Shown here in pieces: positions 1 through 10,011 of a stretch of 64,000 nt of DNA. Positions within the stretch are counted from its first letter, which is position 1, and each line of letters starts with the position of its first letter. Under the pieces are notes generated by a model that did not search any database, was not told the DNA's origin, and saw nothing but the letters and a program-made list of their open reading frames with translations. A program made the position numbers and the translations under genes. The DNA comes from Melampsora larici-populina 98AG31 (Eukaryota > Basidiomycota > Pucciniomycetes > Pucciniales > Melampsoraceae), in NCBI RefSeq assembly GCF_000204055.1, contig NW_006768810.1:166632-230631 (forward strand). The letters run 5' to 3'.

Positions 1-93
1 AATCCTTAGTTCAACGCGCCGTTTCTTTCCTTGGATGTCCTTCTCGTTTCTCTTTTGCAAATCGTACTTTTGCTTCGACGGTGATTTAGGCAT
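1..93 (-). CDS. 5' end of an unidentified basic protein (partial, leaves the window)
   Basis: An ATG at 93-91 on the minus strand opens a frame that stays open to the window edge. It reads MPKSPSKQKYDLQKRNEKD and then continues Lys/Arg-rich, so about 31 residues are visible. The sequence is strongly basic and hydrophilic, as in N-terminal tails of nucleolar or DNA-binding proteins, but no family can be named. A longer overlapping minus-strand frame at 86-274 is less convincing because its composition looks like untranslated sequence. The call rests on composition and frame openness only. Confidence 0.4.
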   Translation of the reverse strand, partial: MPKSPSKQKYDLQKRNEKDIQGKKRRVELRI

Positions 94-789
94 TTTGTTT
101 TGTGGTGCGAGAGGTTGGTGAGGTTGTGTGTAGTTGTTTTAGCGGAAAAGGTGCTGAGGGTAGAATAGATGATTGTAGAGTGCGAGTGAATTTGATTTGT
201 TTGATCAAGATGGGCATTGTGGCCATCTTGATCACTTTATATTCGTTTAGGACCAACCAAAAGGTCAAAAGCATCTAACAGACGATCATGCTTTTTTATA
301 ATCTCAATCACTCAGGACAACTAATCAATAAGTCCACTATCGTATCTCGGAGAGAAACAAAGCCCAAAAAGGCGAGTATATTAAGCAATCACGGCTTTTA
401 GACTTTTACACCCTTTTCTTTACTCACAATAACGATTGCTGCAACGAAGAAAGCATCGTTATTGTGAACTATCGCCGCACAATTCAAGTATCTCGATCCG
501 ATCACGACTTTTACACTCAATGGGACGTTGTGGAAAGCAATTCCTAGGATTGTGTCTTAATCTCGTATCATTCTTTTATTACATTGTAGATCAACTCATC
601 AAAGTGAAAGAAAAGATACATAGATGACTTTCTTCAACTCTTACAAGGCACAAGGGACTGGAGCAAAATTTGAAATCCTCATAACAATTCATATTATTTT
701 CATTATGCATTTCTCTATACTTCATTATCAAGGGACTCAAATACATACAAAAGTAAATTAAAAGAATAAATTCAAAACATCAAATGAAA

Positions 790-2290
790 TACAAACCTTA
801 GAAAAGGGGTCAGAGTCGAAAATTATCAACATTGATGTGATGCAGGAATGAAGAAAGAAAAAAAACACTTACATATAAAATCAAGCAAGACCAAACAGTT
901 GATCTACAAGAAAACATGTGCCAAGATTGAACATTTCAAAGTGTCAGTATGATTCAGAAGAAGGAATCAAATAAGATAACAAATTGATTTTAATTACATA
1001 CCTGAATTAAAGATCATGATCAAAATTCCAATTGAATTTAAACTTCTATTTTGAGGTCCTAACTTGATACTAGATGAGAACTTGATGAATATTGAGTAAG
1101 CTATACAAACAAGAATCAAAAAAACAATCAAATTCTAAATAAATAAAGAAACAATAGAAGTAGTCAGTAGTGTGTAGGAGAGCAGAGACTGAATAGGAAA
1201 CTTACTTGGATATCATGAAGTTGATCATAGGCCAAGATCGAAATGATATACTTGATAAGTGGTTCGATTTTGGGGTCCTAATATCTAAACCTGATTGAGA
1301 GATGAAGGTGGAGATCGAAATTGAATTCAAGAATAAAGGTTGAAGTTGAAAGGGAAGAATTGAATTGATAAAATAAATAAATTTGTTTTTGGGGTTTGAA
1401 GTCAAAAGAAGGAAGGAGATTAAGTCAGTACTGAACAAGAACCAAAGCTCAGAAGGAGATAGAATGATAACTTACTTACATAATGATTAAAATCGAAATT
1501 AAGTGATTTGAGGTCTTGAGTGTTTGATTTAAATTGAAATGAACGGTCGGAATCGAAAGTGAGATGGGATAGAGGATGGTAGGAAGAAGTGTGAGGTGAT
1601 AAGGGGATGGGATCGAAATTTAAATCTATCGGACCGATTAAAATTGAATCTAAAAATGAAAGGAATCAAAGAAGAAAGAAGATGAGATTAGTAAATAAGA
1701 ACAAACAAAAGAGGGAATGAAACTTACTTACACATCAAGAGCCAGAATCGAAATTTGAAAGATTAAAGTATGAACAAAGATAAGAAAATTGAAATATAAC
1801 CTTACTTACATGAAGACCCCAAAATCGAAAATGGAATGAAGGGACATTATTGAATGAACAGTCAATATCGAGATTGATGAAGTCAAGATCTAAAGAAGAA
1901 TGGTTAAGAAAAGAACATAGAGAGTTAGTACAGTGAGAAAGTGGAGAAGATAGAAGAGGAAAGCAAACTACATACCAACATCGAACACCAGAATCGAAAT
2001 TGAAACAGGATTGGAGTTTGATCTTGAGGTCTGAAGTTGAAATAGCTGAAAACCTAATTAAGATCGAGTGTGAATTGGTTGAGATTTGAACCTACAGTTG
2101 AAGTGAATTAAAAACAGAAAGAAGATTAAGTTAGTATTGAAGAATGAACGAGAGAATGAATAATAAGAAATTATAAGAAATGAAAAACAAACTTACTTAA
2201 ATAGAACTCAAGATTGAAATTGAGGATAGTGAAGAATGAGATAGCGGAGATCAATGAAAAGACAATTTAAAAACCTTACCTTTTGTGATT
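790..2290 (-). other. Series of repeated exon-like units with strong splice donors (minus strand)
   Basis: Read on the minus strand, this stretch repeatedly shows a phrase like AATTTCGATTCTGG or TTTTCGATTTTGGGG, followed within about 10-20 bases by a consensus donor, mostly GTAAGTAAG or GTATGT. Donors lie near 2,277, 2,197, 1,975, 1,808, 1,730, 1,478, 1,205, 1,002 and 873. Several have a plausible acceptor upstream: TTTTCAG leads an exon ending at about 1,976, and a TTGTAG acceptor makes a 31-base exon ending near 874. No long continuous reading frame could be assembled. It may be a multi-exon noncoding transcript, a gene of tiny duplicated exons, or a degenerate repeat that happens to carry donor-like motifs. 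Confidence 0.35.
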
Positions 2291-2448
2291 TGAAGAGAAG
2301 AAAAGTCCGATCGGAGATCGAGATGAAAATTGAGAAAGCAGGAGGGAGGGATCGAGAGAAGTTATCTATGAGTTTGTTTTTTTTGTCTCGTTTGTGTAGG
2401 AATCTGTGGTATCGTTTTTCTTTTTTTTGTGATCCATCCAAGGGATCA

Positions 2449-2625
2449 TCAAGTGTTCTTTTCGTGTGATTCGCGTATTAGTGTGGATCAAAGAGTGTTC
2501 TAGTGTTAGTTGTTAAAGTGTTCTGATTGTTGTTATCGGCTTCGTGTCCGTGTCTAAGTGTTTTAATCGTGTGTTCAAGTGTTCTTGACATCGTATAAGG
2601 TTTTTTTTAGAGTGTTCCATCAAAG
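2449..2625. repeat. Dispersed AGTGTTCT octamers
   Basis: The octamer AGTGTTCT occurs four times (near 2,452, 2,492, 2,516 and 2,577), with a near copy AGTGTTCC near 2,612. Spacing is irregular, so this is not a clean tandem repeat. It lies upstream of the minus-strand exon-like series and could be repeated factor-binding sites or plain low-complexity sequence. Confidence 0.3.
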
Positions 2626-2940
2626 AATCAGAATATCATCGTTAGTTAGTGTGTCCGATTAAAATCAAGTTTGTTAGGATTTTTTTTATCTCATTGAAAG
2701 AAAAAGAAAGATAGATAATAAAACAAACCTTTATCGTAGTTTAGATCATCGTTTGTAGTGGTTGATCTTGAAGAATTGTAGTGTTGTTGTTTTATTTTTT
2801 TTCTTTTATTGTAGTTTTGCTGAGCTGAGTCGTGAAACAGTTGTCAGTTGGTTGGATTCAAGCTCAGGGCCGGGTTTTTTTTATCAGGGCTTTCCATATA
2901 TCATTTTTTATCATTAATTTTTTACTCATAGCAAGAATTA

Positions 2941-3012
2941 TTACTTTTTCTAAAATGAATGGCACCCCTGGCCCGAGAAAAAAAAAGTTTCCAGTTGCCG
3001 CAGTTGCCGCAG
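2941..3012 (+). repeat. Left terminal inverted repeat of the Tc1-type element
   Basis: It matches the reverse complement of 6,898-6,969 over 72 bases with no mismatch, including an identical run of nine A. The inner end holds two direct copies of GTTGCCGCA. Immediately outside is TA. Confidence 0.95.
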
Positions 3013-3118
3013 TCACCGCAGCTGCTGTGATGAATTTTTTTTTGCTTGAGAATGATCCATCACTCCTGATTTGAATTTCCTTCTCTAGCTCTTGTTCTTT
3101 GTACAATCAAAATCAACC

Positions 3119-4822
3119 ATGAGCGAAAACCAACATCTGGATCCAATCTTTCTCGGTATCAGCCAAACCAACAAGAACAAAAGATTGTCTTCTAGATCTG
3201 AATCATCTGGACCAGAAGTCTTAGCAGATTTGACTAATGGGGTATGTCTCACTTTCTGTATCTATTCTTTTTTCTTATATCTAGACTGACTCGCCTCAAA
3301 ATTTCAAAGGTCAATTGTGCTTCAAAGACCAAGGGCAACTCTGAAAATCGTGCAGCAGAAGATGAAGATGGCCCCTTCAAGTTCAACTTTAACTGTGATT
3401 TCTACGTGCCCAACAAGCAAAACAAGTCTGGGTTTCACCAAATCACCTGCTCCAACTGTACGATTGAATGGGATTCAAACAATTTCAATTTAGATGAACT
3501 CAAGTTAAAATGCGCTGAACTTGCCAAAAGTGACAACACAGGGGCGCACATCAAGTCTGTACTCAACAAGGTAATTTTCGATGAGGAGAGTGGGGGGGTT
3601 TGGACTCTATACATTGCTTCAAACCACAGCTTTCCAAAGACAAACAGGAACCGCAAAGTGTTAGATCACAGCAATTTTCAATCGTGGGTTGAAGAGGCAC
3701 ATGCAAGTTATCCTAAAAATAAGGCTGGGATTTCATTTGTAGCTCCGCATCCGAGCAAGCTCAAGGCACGAGCCGAGGCGGTGAGTACAGTGTCCAATTT
3801 ATCCCTGGATTTGATGCAGCTGACATCCTTACCTTGCAGGCTGCCCAAACTGATGCTGTGATAGCGCATGCCAAACAACAGGAAAAGCGTCAGGCATTGA
3901 GGCCATCAGATAACTTTGAATCTGATCCTGAGGTGAGTCTGTAACCATCTTCATTCTCCAACGTTCTCTCTTTGGATGCTTACATCATCTCCACATCCAG
4001 AACGGTGATTCAGACAGCTCAATGAACTCTCAAAATGATGCTGTAACGGCTTTTGCAAACAAACTCTTTGAAAAACATGAAATGAACAAGAAGTACAATA
4101 AGACATACCCTCCGATCATTGACCCAACGGATTCAACTTGGTATTTCGCCTTGACATCGAAAAAGGCTAAAGAGTGGGCCAAACACCGTGGAAGTCCAGA
4201 CTGTCTTTCAATTCAATTATAGTGTATTGATTGTGAACAATTGAACGTTAAACTCTAGTACGATGATGAGGTTAGCCTCACTACCCCACCGGCTCATTTC
4301 AAGTATGATCTCACAAAGACCTCAGCAAAACAGCATGACTCCCCTCAACCATCGTCATCGTCTGCCCCCTTTAATCCTGCCGGGTTTACTGAGCTACTTG
4401 TGGGAATGGTTGCCGCCATCGAAGCTAGTCGGTCCCCTACTAAGCCTCCAGGTCACGAGCAAGAACCAAATAATCCAATGACACCTCAGCCAGCAAAACG
4501 ACCAGCCAGTCCCGAAGCCCAACGAGCACTCTCACCTTCGCCTCCTCTTGCCGATGATCCTTCCAGCGAAACCGGGATCAACGGATTCCTTGAATTCTGC
4601 AAGTTCTCCGCTGAAAAGACAAACAACATCAAGCGGATCCTTGAGGAATTGTCGGTCACAGACTACCGACTAATCAATGAAAAAGAGTTATCACGACAAG
4701 ATCTTCTTAACAAAGGACTTCCTAATATCACTGCTACAATGGTCTACAACAATGCTATTAAATATAGAGAATCTCAGATCCACAAAAGAACCGAGGCCAA
4801 AAAAGTTAGACAAGGCCTCTAA
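3119..4822 (+). CDS. Passenger gene of the Tc1-type element, unknown function
   Basis: The ATG at 3,119 starts a multi-exon frame. Exons are 3,119-3,241, 3,310-3,780, 3,840-3,932 and 4,001 to about 4,220, then from about 4,254 to the stop at 4,822. The first three introns have clear GT-AG ends and keep frame. The junction near 4,220-4,260 does not give a clean phase, so an indel or unseen splice site is possible there. The middle has a C-x2-C pair (CSNC) in a region rich in aromatic residues. The protein also has acidic and Ser/Pro-rich linkers. The last 85 residues form a helical stretch (GFLEFCKFSAEKTNNIKRIL to the C-terminus) that resembles a SAM-type protein-interaction domain. No catalytic motif is recognised. 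It converges on the transposase inside the same inverted repeats, so it is an accessory gene of the element or captured cargo. Confidence 0.6.
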
Positions 4823-5065
4823 TTACCAGATTGATCAAAGGAACCATTCTGATCTTTTTCAAATTTGATTATTTTACTACATATCTTATGATTTGTTGTG
4901 AGCGCCAATGTCTCAATCACCACCCCTTTGTACATATATTGTTCAAAGATCCTTCCTCCTAAATTTGGTTCGAGTTGGTTTCTTGTAATGAAAAATGCTG
5001 TGTTAGCCATAGTAACCTATCTGAGTCAGATTGACCAAGATAGAAAGGTTGAATTATCGATCATC

Positions 5066-5350
5066 AAAGTGACCGATCAAGATAAAAAGTGATCTTGATT
5101 GGTCACTTCTTAAAAAGTTGCTTTGCAACTTGATCGACTTAAAAACTAAAGTGACCGTGACCGCTCGAGATAAAAAGTGACCGATCAAGATGAGATGAAG
5201 AATCTCAATTGGTCACTTCTTAAAAAGTTGCTTTGCAACTTGATCGACTTAAAAACTAAAGTGACCGATCAAGATGAGATGAAGAATCTTGATTGGTCAC
5301 TTCTTGAATACTTGCTTTGCAACTTGATCAACTCAAAAACTTGATCAACT
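5066..5350. repeat. Dyad and tandem repeat block between the two convergent transposon genes
   Basis: GTGACCGATCAAGAT and its complement ATCTTGATTGGTCAC alternate, forming hairpins (for example around 5,069-5,107). The phrase GTTGCTTTGCAACTTGATC, itself containing the palindrome AGTTGCTTTGCAACT, occurs three times about 80-115 bases apart (near 5,117, 5,229 and 5,311). It sits downstream of both genes of the element and could help end both transcripts or act as internal binding sites. Confidence 0.75.
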
Positions 5351-5532
5351 TAAAAACCCAATATTTCATTTCAATAGTGAATCAATTGACTCTGCCTTCT
5401 TGTCTTAAAACACTTGGTCAGGATTAGGAAACCAAAAAACAACTATCATTTTTTAAAATAACTTGATCAAAACTTGTCAAATAAGCGGGTAGAAAGAAAA
5501 GACATCGGACATGAGATGAGAAAATACAGATA

Positions 5533-6790
5533 TCAAAAGTCAAGATCCAGATTCTCATCATCCACATCACCATCCTTGTCATCAGTCATGGTATAGCCAC
5601 ATCGGTGATAAATTGGCTCTAATAGTTTGTCTACAAAAAGATCGTCAGCTACTCTTTCAATTGTTCTCACAGGATCGATAGTGACCGTCAACGCCTGAGT
5701 CCTTCGCAGTTTGGTCTTCAAGCAACAAAACCCTAGCTCAATCGGATTCAGTTCGGGGCAATAAGCAGGTAGGTATCGCAGAAGGATACCTGCAGAGCAG
5801 GTGTAGATTAGTCACTGATATTGGAGACAATCAAGCTATTCAAAGCTGAATAAGAAAAACAACGTACCTTTTTGTTGACAAAGAGCAGCAATTTGTCCTC
5901 CATGATGAATAGATGCGTTGTCCAGAACCAGGACACTGTTAGGGCCAGGGCAGCGATTCATTCGGGGTAGCTAATGAATTACTTTGGGAATCAGTAATGT
6001 CATCAAAAAGATCATCCAAAGAATCTACATACGTACAAGTTTGTATTTTAGGAAGGCTTCAAAGCGCTTTCGATTGACCGGACCGTCCAGCACAGAGAGA
6101 GCCAGGAGGTCGTGGTAACCAATTGCTGGGAGGACAGAATACCTACCCCGATGGAGTCTTGGTACTTTGCGAGTCGTTCGAGCACCAAGTTTGGCTCGCT
6201 GACGGATGCAAAGGAGATCACGTCCACATATGGCACTCTCATCTGTCCAATAGTGAAGTGAAACAATCAGAGAGTGTCAAGTCATTGAGAAAGTGCGAGA
6301 AAATTGAGAACACAAAAAGCTCCTCACCGGTGAATACCAAAAAGTTGGCTGGAAAGCCCATCATTTTATCGATCCATTGATATTTTGCTACCAAGCTCTT
6401 TCGAACATTGCTTACTTGAGCTTTCTTCAAACTGATGAACAGACGATTTTGAAGTTCTAGATGAGTCGTACTGATTGAAGGCATTTTGCCATGCTCGTCA
6501 TAGAGCTGTTCACGGATCTCGTCCAAGAACAAGGATGGTTGTTCTTGGACTAGAGTTTCCATGAACTGACGGTCCGCTCGATTCAGAAACCGCTTTCGAC
6601 CGCGTTTCTCATACTCAGCAGGGTCCCGGATTACTGCTCGAGTGCGATGATAAAGCTGTGTCCATCGGCTGAATGAGCGTTTTGAGATAGCCCGTCGAAG
6701 GCGCTGGCGGATTGTGGAGCAAGATTCACCTTCTAGTCGCCAACGAACGGCAAGAACTTTGACATCTGCTGAATAACGTTGAAAGCCCAT
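5533..6790 (-). CDS. Tc1/IS630-type transposase, DD34E, four exons
   Basis: It catalyses cut-and-paste movement of the enclosing element. Exons, read on the minus strand, are 6790-6328, 6242-6037, 5970-5868 and 5789-5533. All introns have GT-AG ends and together give 1,029 nt, 342 residues. The N-terminal 100 residues are a helix-turn-helix DNA-binding region (YSADVKVLAVRWRLEGES, then an RGRKR basic patch). The catalytic triad is visible: Asp155 in TDESAICGRD, Asp240 in SVLVLDNASIHH and Glu275 in YCPELNPIE. The 34 residues between the last two define the Tc1 spacing. The tail is acidic (DKDGDVDDENLDLDF). No stop or frameshift was found, so it looks functional. Family-typical phrases such as HRGRYSVLPAIGY support the call strongly. 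Confidence 0.92.
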
Positions 6791-6897
6791 CGCAGGTGAG
6801 ACTGAGGAAGATCGGTGAGGGATTGCACATTACAGTGCTCATGAGCAGGCCGCGTCAGCTAGCTGATCTGAATGCATCAGTTGGTCTACAGCACTGG

Positions 6898-6969
6898 CTG
6901 CGGCAACTGCGGCAACTGGAAACTTTTTTTTTCTCGGGCCAGGGGTGCCATTCATTTTAGAAAAAGTAA
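6898..6969 (-). repeat. Right terminal inverted repeat of the Tc1-type element
   Basis: It is the exact reverse complement of 2,941-3,012 and is followed by the TA target duplication at 6,970-6,971. The transposase start at 6,790 lies 108 bases inside it, so its promoter must lie in or near the inverted repeat. Confidence 0.95.
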
Positions 6970-7335
6970 TACATTAAACTCAAAATCTACATATCTTTGC
7001 TTCAACATCTAGTATATCTTTGTGTAGGGTATTGTTGGATTCCGCCAGATCTTGCGGTTTTTTTTAGAAATATCAGAATAGTGTTACGTGTTAGACTTGT
7101 GAAGGTAGAAAGTTGTTAGAGAGTTGCTTCCTTGCTTTTTTTATTTTTGAACTGTTATTTCAAGGTTGAGGGCAGTCTACAACAATCATAGTTTCACCCG
7201 CATCTTGTTATTCTTTCTGCGGTGATTCTTCCCCTCTCCGGCTCAGCCTACGCCACACAGCGTAGGAGTTCTACAACGTGTGACTGGATGTAAGTTGAAT
7301 TCCATTTCGATTCGGTCGAGCTTGGAGACAACACC

Positions 7336-7525
7336 ACCGGCGCTCCGCTCCGCTTCGCTATATCTTGAAATTTTGCGAGCGGAGCGGTACAGCGCTATGA
7401 TAAAACGCTCATCGCACCGCTATCTTTGTTGAAGCGCTATGAATTCTGAGAGCGGTGCGATCTTTAATATCGCTCCGCTCCGCTTTGGGCAAATTTCACA
7501 TTCGAAAGCGCCTAAAAGCGCTGTC
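7336..7525. repeat. GC-rich fold-back segment built on GAGCGGAGCG
   Basis: In an AT-rich setting this stretch holds GCGCTCCGCTCCGC, GCGAGCGGAGCG, CGCACCGCT and its complement AGCGGTGCG, plus several GCGCTAT copies. Inverted pairs allow hairpins. A second, related segment lies at about 8,490-8,705, and the two bracket a Cdc20-like gene fragment. No clear target duplication was found, so MITE status is unproven. Confidence 0.55.
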
Positions 7526-7781
7526 AGGAATCTTAGAAATGTCAAAGGTAAAAAAGAAAAGAAAAAGACCAATAACGTTGAGTAGCACTTTGATTAAGAC
7601 TAATAAACATATTAATAAAGAAATCGGCACCAGCTTTTAATCTATCTTGATCAGCTGCATGTGATGGTAATGGTTCAATCAAGAAAGTAATTTTTGATTT
7701 TTGAATCTTTTAATCGATCTTTCAACAAATCGATTTCATTTTAATGATCAAATCACAGAAGTTTTTGTAAGCCGTCTTGAA

Positions 7782-8265
7782 TTACAAATTGAAGCAAATC
7801 AAGAACGATGTGAAAGAAACTGTCTCATCCAGCGAACATAACATATTCACGCTCCCAGTCTGAGCATTCCAAAGGTAGAGACACTCTCCAAGAGTGATGG
7901 CAAGGATGTTATCAACAGACCAGTCACAAAGACTTAGATAATAATCGTCGATTAAACCAGGTGCATGTAAGTCGTTGATCCTGTCGACGGGGTGCCGATG
8001 CCTTGGTACGGTCTTTGCTACTAAGATCTTCCCCCGATCTGGGCGCTCGAGAGCTCGCTGGGACTTTGGCACTGAAGGTAAGGATACGTGCGTTGAGATC
8101 GATCCCAAGAGCTGAGGATATCTTGTTGTTGTAGGTAGAATCCGTGCCGAAGGACAATCCATAGTCGTGTGAATTGACATCTAACACACCGCCGTCGACA
8201 TCACGCGTGATATAACGATCTCCGTTGGCAGCCTGTCGAGTGCGGTGAAAGCCAACGCGATTGGG
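7782..8265 (-). pseudogene. Cdc20/fizzy-like APC activator, N-terminal fragment, frameshifted
   Basis: Cdc20 proteins bind the anaphase-promoting complex through an N-terminal C-box and choose substrates with a WD40 propeller. Here a minus-strand frame shows a C-box-like GDRYITRD and then YNNKISSALGIDLNARIL, matching the family phrase before the propeller. After a frame change near 8,040-8,070 it continues with APGLIDDYYLSLCDWS and ILAITLGECLYLWNAQTG, the start of WD40 blade 1, and ends near LCSLDE. Six further blades are missing. The frame change and the truncation show a non-functional fragment. GC-rich repeats on both sides suggest it was carried here by a mobile element, which is an inference. 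Confidence 0.7.
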
Positions 8266-8489
8266 GTTTTGATGGGACAAATTAACAAGGAAAGTTAGTG
8301 AGATATAGATGAAGTACAAAACAAAGATCAGAAAGAAATCTTGATTGTATTTGATCATGTTCACTAACTGCCACTAAGAACACTATAGCTGTTTGTTGGT
8401 GGTATGAGGGCATGGAGGGGAATGTTGGGTGAGGTCATTATGTACCCACAAACACCAATGCTCTGAAGTAGTAGGGGCTCTCTGAGGCG

Positions 8490-8705
8490 CCTTGTTGCTA
8501 TGCGCTCGGCGTCGCTGTGGCAGTCCATAGCACAGCGAGAAACCGCTATAGAGAGCGGATCTCAAAACTGCTATTTTTTTCTGGGATTCACCATAGCTAT
8601 AGTGAAACCCGGGACCCGCTATATGGAAAAAGGCCTAGCGCGAGCGGAGCGCGCGCTGTGCTACCGCTCCGCTGCCGCTATCTCGGGCGGAGCGCCGGAG
8701 GCGTT
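8490..8705. repeat. Second GC-rich fold-back segment
   Basis: It shares GAGCGGAGCG, CCGCTCCGC and CCGCTAT phrases with 7,336-7,525. It contains inverted pairs such as ATTCACCATAGCTATAGTGAA and GAGCGGAGCGCGCGC. Its GC content is far above its neighbours. It may be a MITE or one end of a larger decayed element. Confidence 0.5.
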
Positions 8706-8763
8706 GTTGGAGAGATGAACGCATATACGCATATATTCAGTTGTATCATCATTATCGTTTTTT

Positions 8764-9662
8764 AGTATTGCCAATGCAGGTGCTTCTGTTGTGCAAGAGG
8801 CCTTAAAGTACACTAAGGATGACTTTAGTAAAGTATGCAATCGTTCGAAAGCGTATGCTTTTACATCATCCCTTGCTACCAGTATGGCTCATGAAGGTTT
8901 CTACGACTCCCTTTTTCCATCAAAGAGCTTCTGCCATCAAGTTCTTCCTTACTGTAAGCATAGAGGTCCTGCATTGAGGTCCCGAGATTCAATCACTTTG
9001 AACACATTCTTACGACCATCCTTTGGATCAATAGTCCGTATGATTGAGATGGTCAGAACTGTTGCAGCGGCGGCATTTAAACATACTGGCAAGAAGTGTA
9101 ACCTTTTTGTAGGAGGACACTCGTGAGGTTTATTGGCTGAGAAATTCGTCTTCGAGTTAGTATGCTGATTCTTTATCTTTGTTCCGAAAGTCTTGTTTCA
9201 AAATGATTCATTGTTGTTGTTTTTGGTTGTTGTTGTACGAATTTGATTCTTTGGGAGCGCTAGATGCATCAGTTCCAATAGTTCTCTCCTCAAGCTGTGA
9301 TCGTTACCCAAGCTGCTGTGAATTCTATTAGCACCCCATTAACGATTGAAAACAGCATGACACCTAATAATAATCATGAATCAGCTGTTGATCAACTCTT
9401 CAAACTCTTGCACTGCCTGCGTGCTAAACAAAACAATTATAATCTTAAAGAAGAACAGTCGGGTACTACTCTTCTACATGAAGGTCAGTTTTCTTTTCCT
9501 TACCTGTTTATTTTCATCTTGAAAAATTCACCTCGGGTTCAAAATATAGCTCCTAGAAGACGGGATTTAAATCTGCTAGGTCTGACAATTAGTAGAGCAG
9601 CTGATATTTTGGCTACAGATCGAAAGAACAAAATGCCAATCGATTGGTCCAATGACGGATAA
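8764..9662 (+). pseudogene. Lipase-like (alpha/beta hydrolase) remnant with a stop at the nucleophile elbow
   Basis: From about 8,764 a frame reads ANAGASVVQEALKYTKDDF and continues to KKCNLFVGGHS, where a TGA (9,124-9,126) interrupts it. It then resumes in frame as GLLAEKFVFE. The order GGHS-x-GLLAE fits the G-x-S-x-G elbow of lipase-type hydrolases with the x position mutated to a stop. A further open stretch (9,297-9,662, ending PIDWSNDG) may be a later exon. The start is missing. Assignment to the hydrolase fold rests on the elbow alone and is tentative. Confidence 0.35.
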
Positions 9663-9854
9663 CACTCTAGGCACTACACCTCCTACAGACAAGTGCGTGC
9701 TAGTGATCATATGGATGATTAATCATCCTTAATCATTCATATTTGAATGATGAACCATGGAGGGACACTTGCTTTTCTTATCAATGTTGTGTTCACTGAT
9801 TTGTAATTTAGCTCTTTGGTAACTCAAGTCTCAATTCAAATCTATATATATTTG

Positions 9855-10011
9855 CGGTACTCAAAGCTACATATGTACGCGTACATAGTTTGCGTACATA
9901 GTTTTTTTTGGCGGGGAAAAAAACAAAAGAAGTATATTCGAAGTATTTCGCCCGCCAAAAAAAAACTATGTACGGCAACTATGTACGCGTACATAGTTGC
10001 TTTGAGTACCG
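9855..10011. mobile_element. 157-bp hairpin MITE with ends CGGTACTCAAAGC
   Basis: The two halves are inverted copies over about 65-70 bases. Each starts CGGTACTCAAAGC, then carries TATGTACGCGTACATAG, itself a palindrome, then a TACATAG block and a poly-T run followed by TGGCGGG. A central stretch of about 20 bases is unpaired. It has no coding capacity. This is the usual form of a non-autonomous foldback element; the flanks are too AT-rich to fix the target duplication. Confidence 0.8.

Larger units (their letters stand above)
2941..6969. mobile_element. Complete Tc1/mariner-type (IS630 superfamily) DNA transposon, 4.03 kb
   Basis: The ends are 72-bp perfect inverted repeats (2,941-3,012 and 6,898-6,969) beginning TTACTTTTTCTAAAATGAAT. 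Both ends are flanked by TA (2,939-2,940 and 6,970-6,971), the duplication made by Tc1/mariner insertion. Inside are two convergent genes: a plus-strand passenger (3,119-4,822) and a minus-strand DD34E transposase (5,533-6,790). Between them lies a block of dyad and tandem repeats. Perfect ends and an open transposase indicate a recent insertion. At 4 kb it is long for a one-gene Tc1 element, which the passenger gene explains. Confidence 0.9.

Noticed and set aside
436..627. Short plus-strand frame of 63 codons
   Set aside because: No domain, composition like untranslated sequence, no splice partner; it lies in the leader region of the minus-strand partial gene.
2832..3106. Overlapping 80-codon frames on both strands
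   Set aside because: They run across the transposon end and its inverted repeat; the alanine-rich part is the translated GCCGCAGTT repeat.
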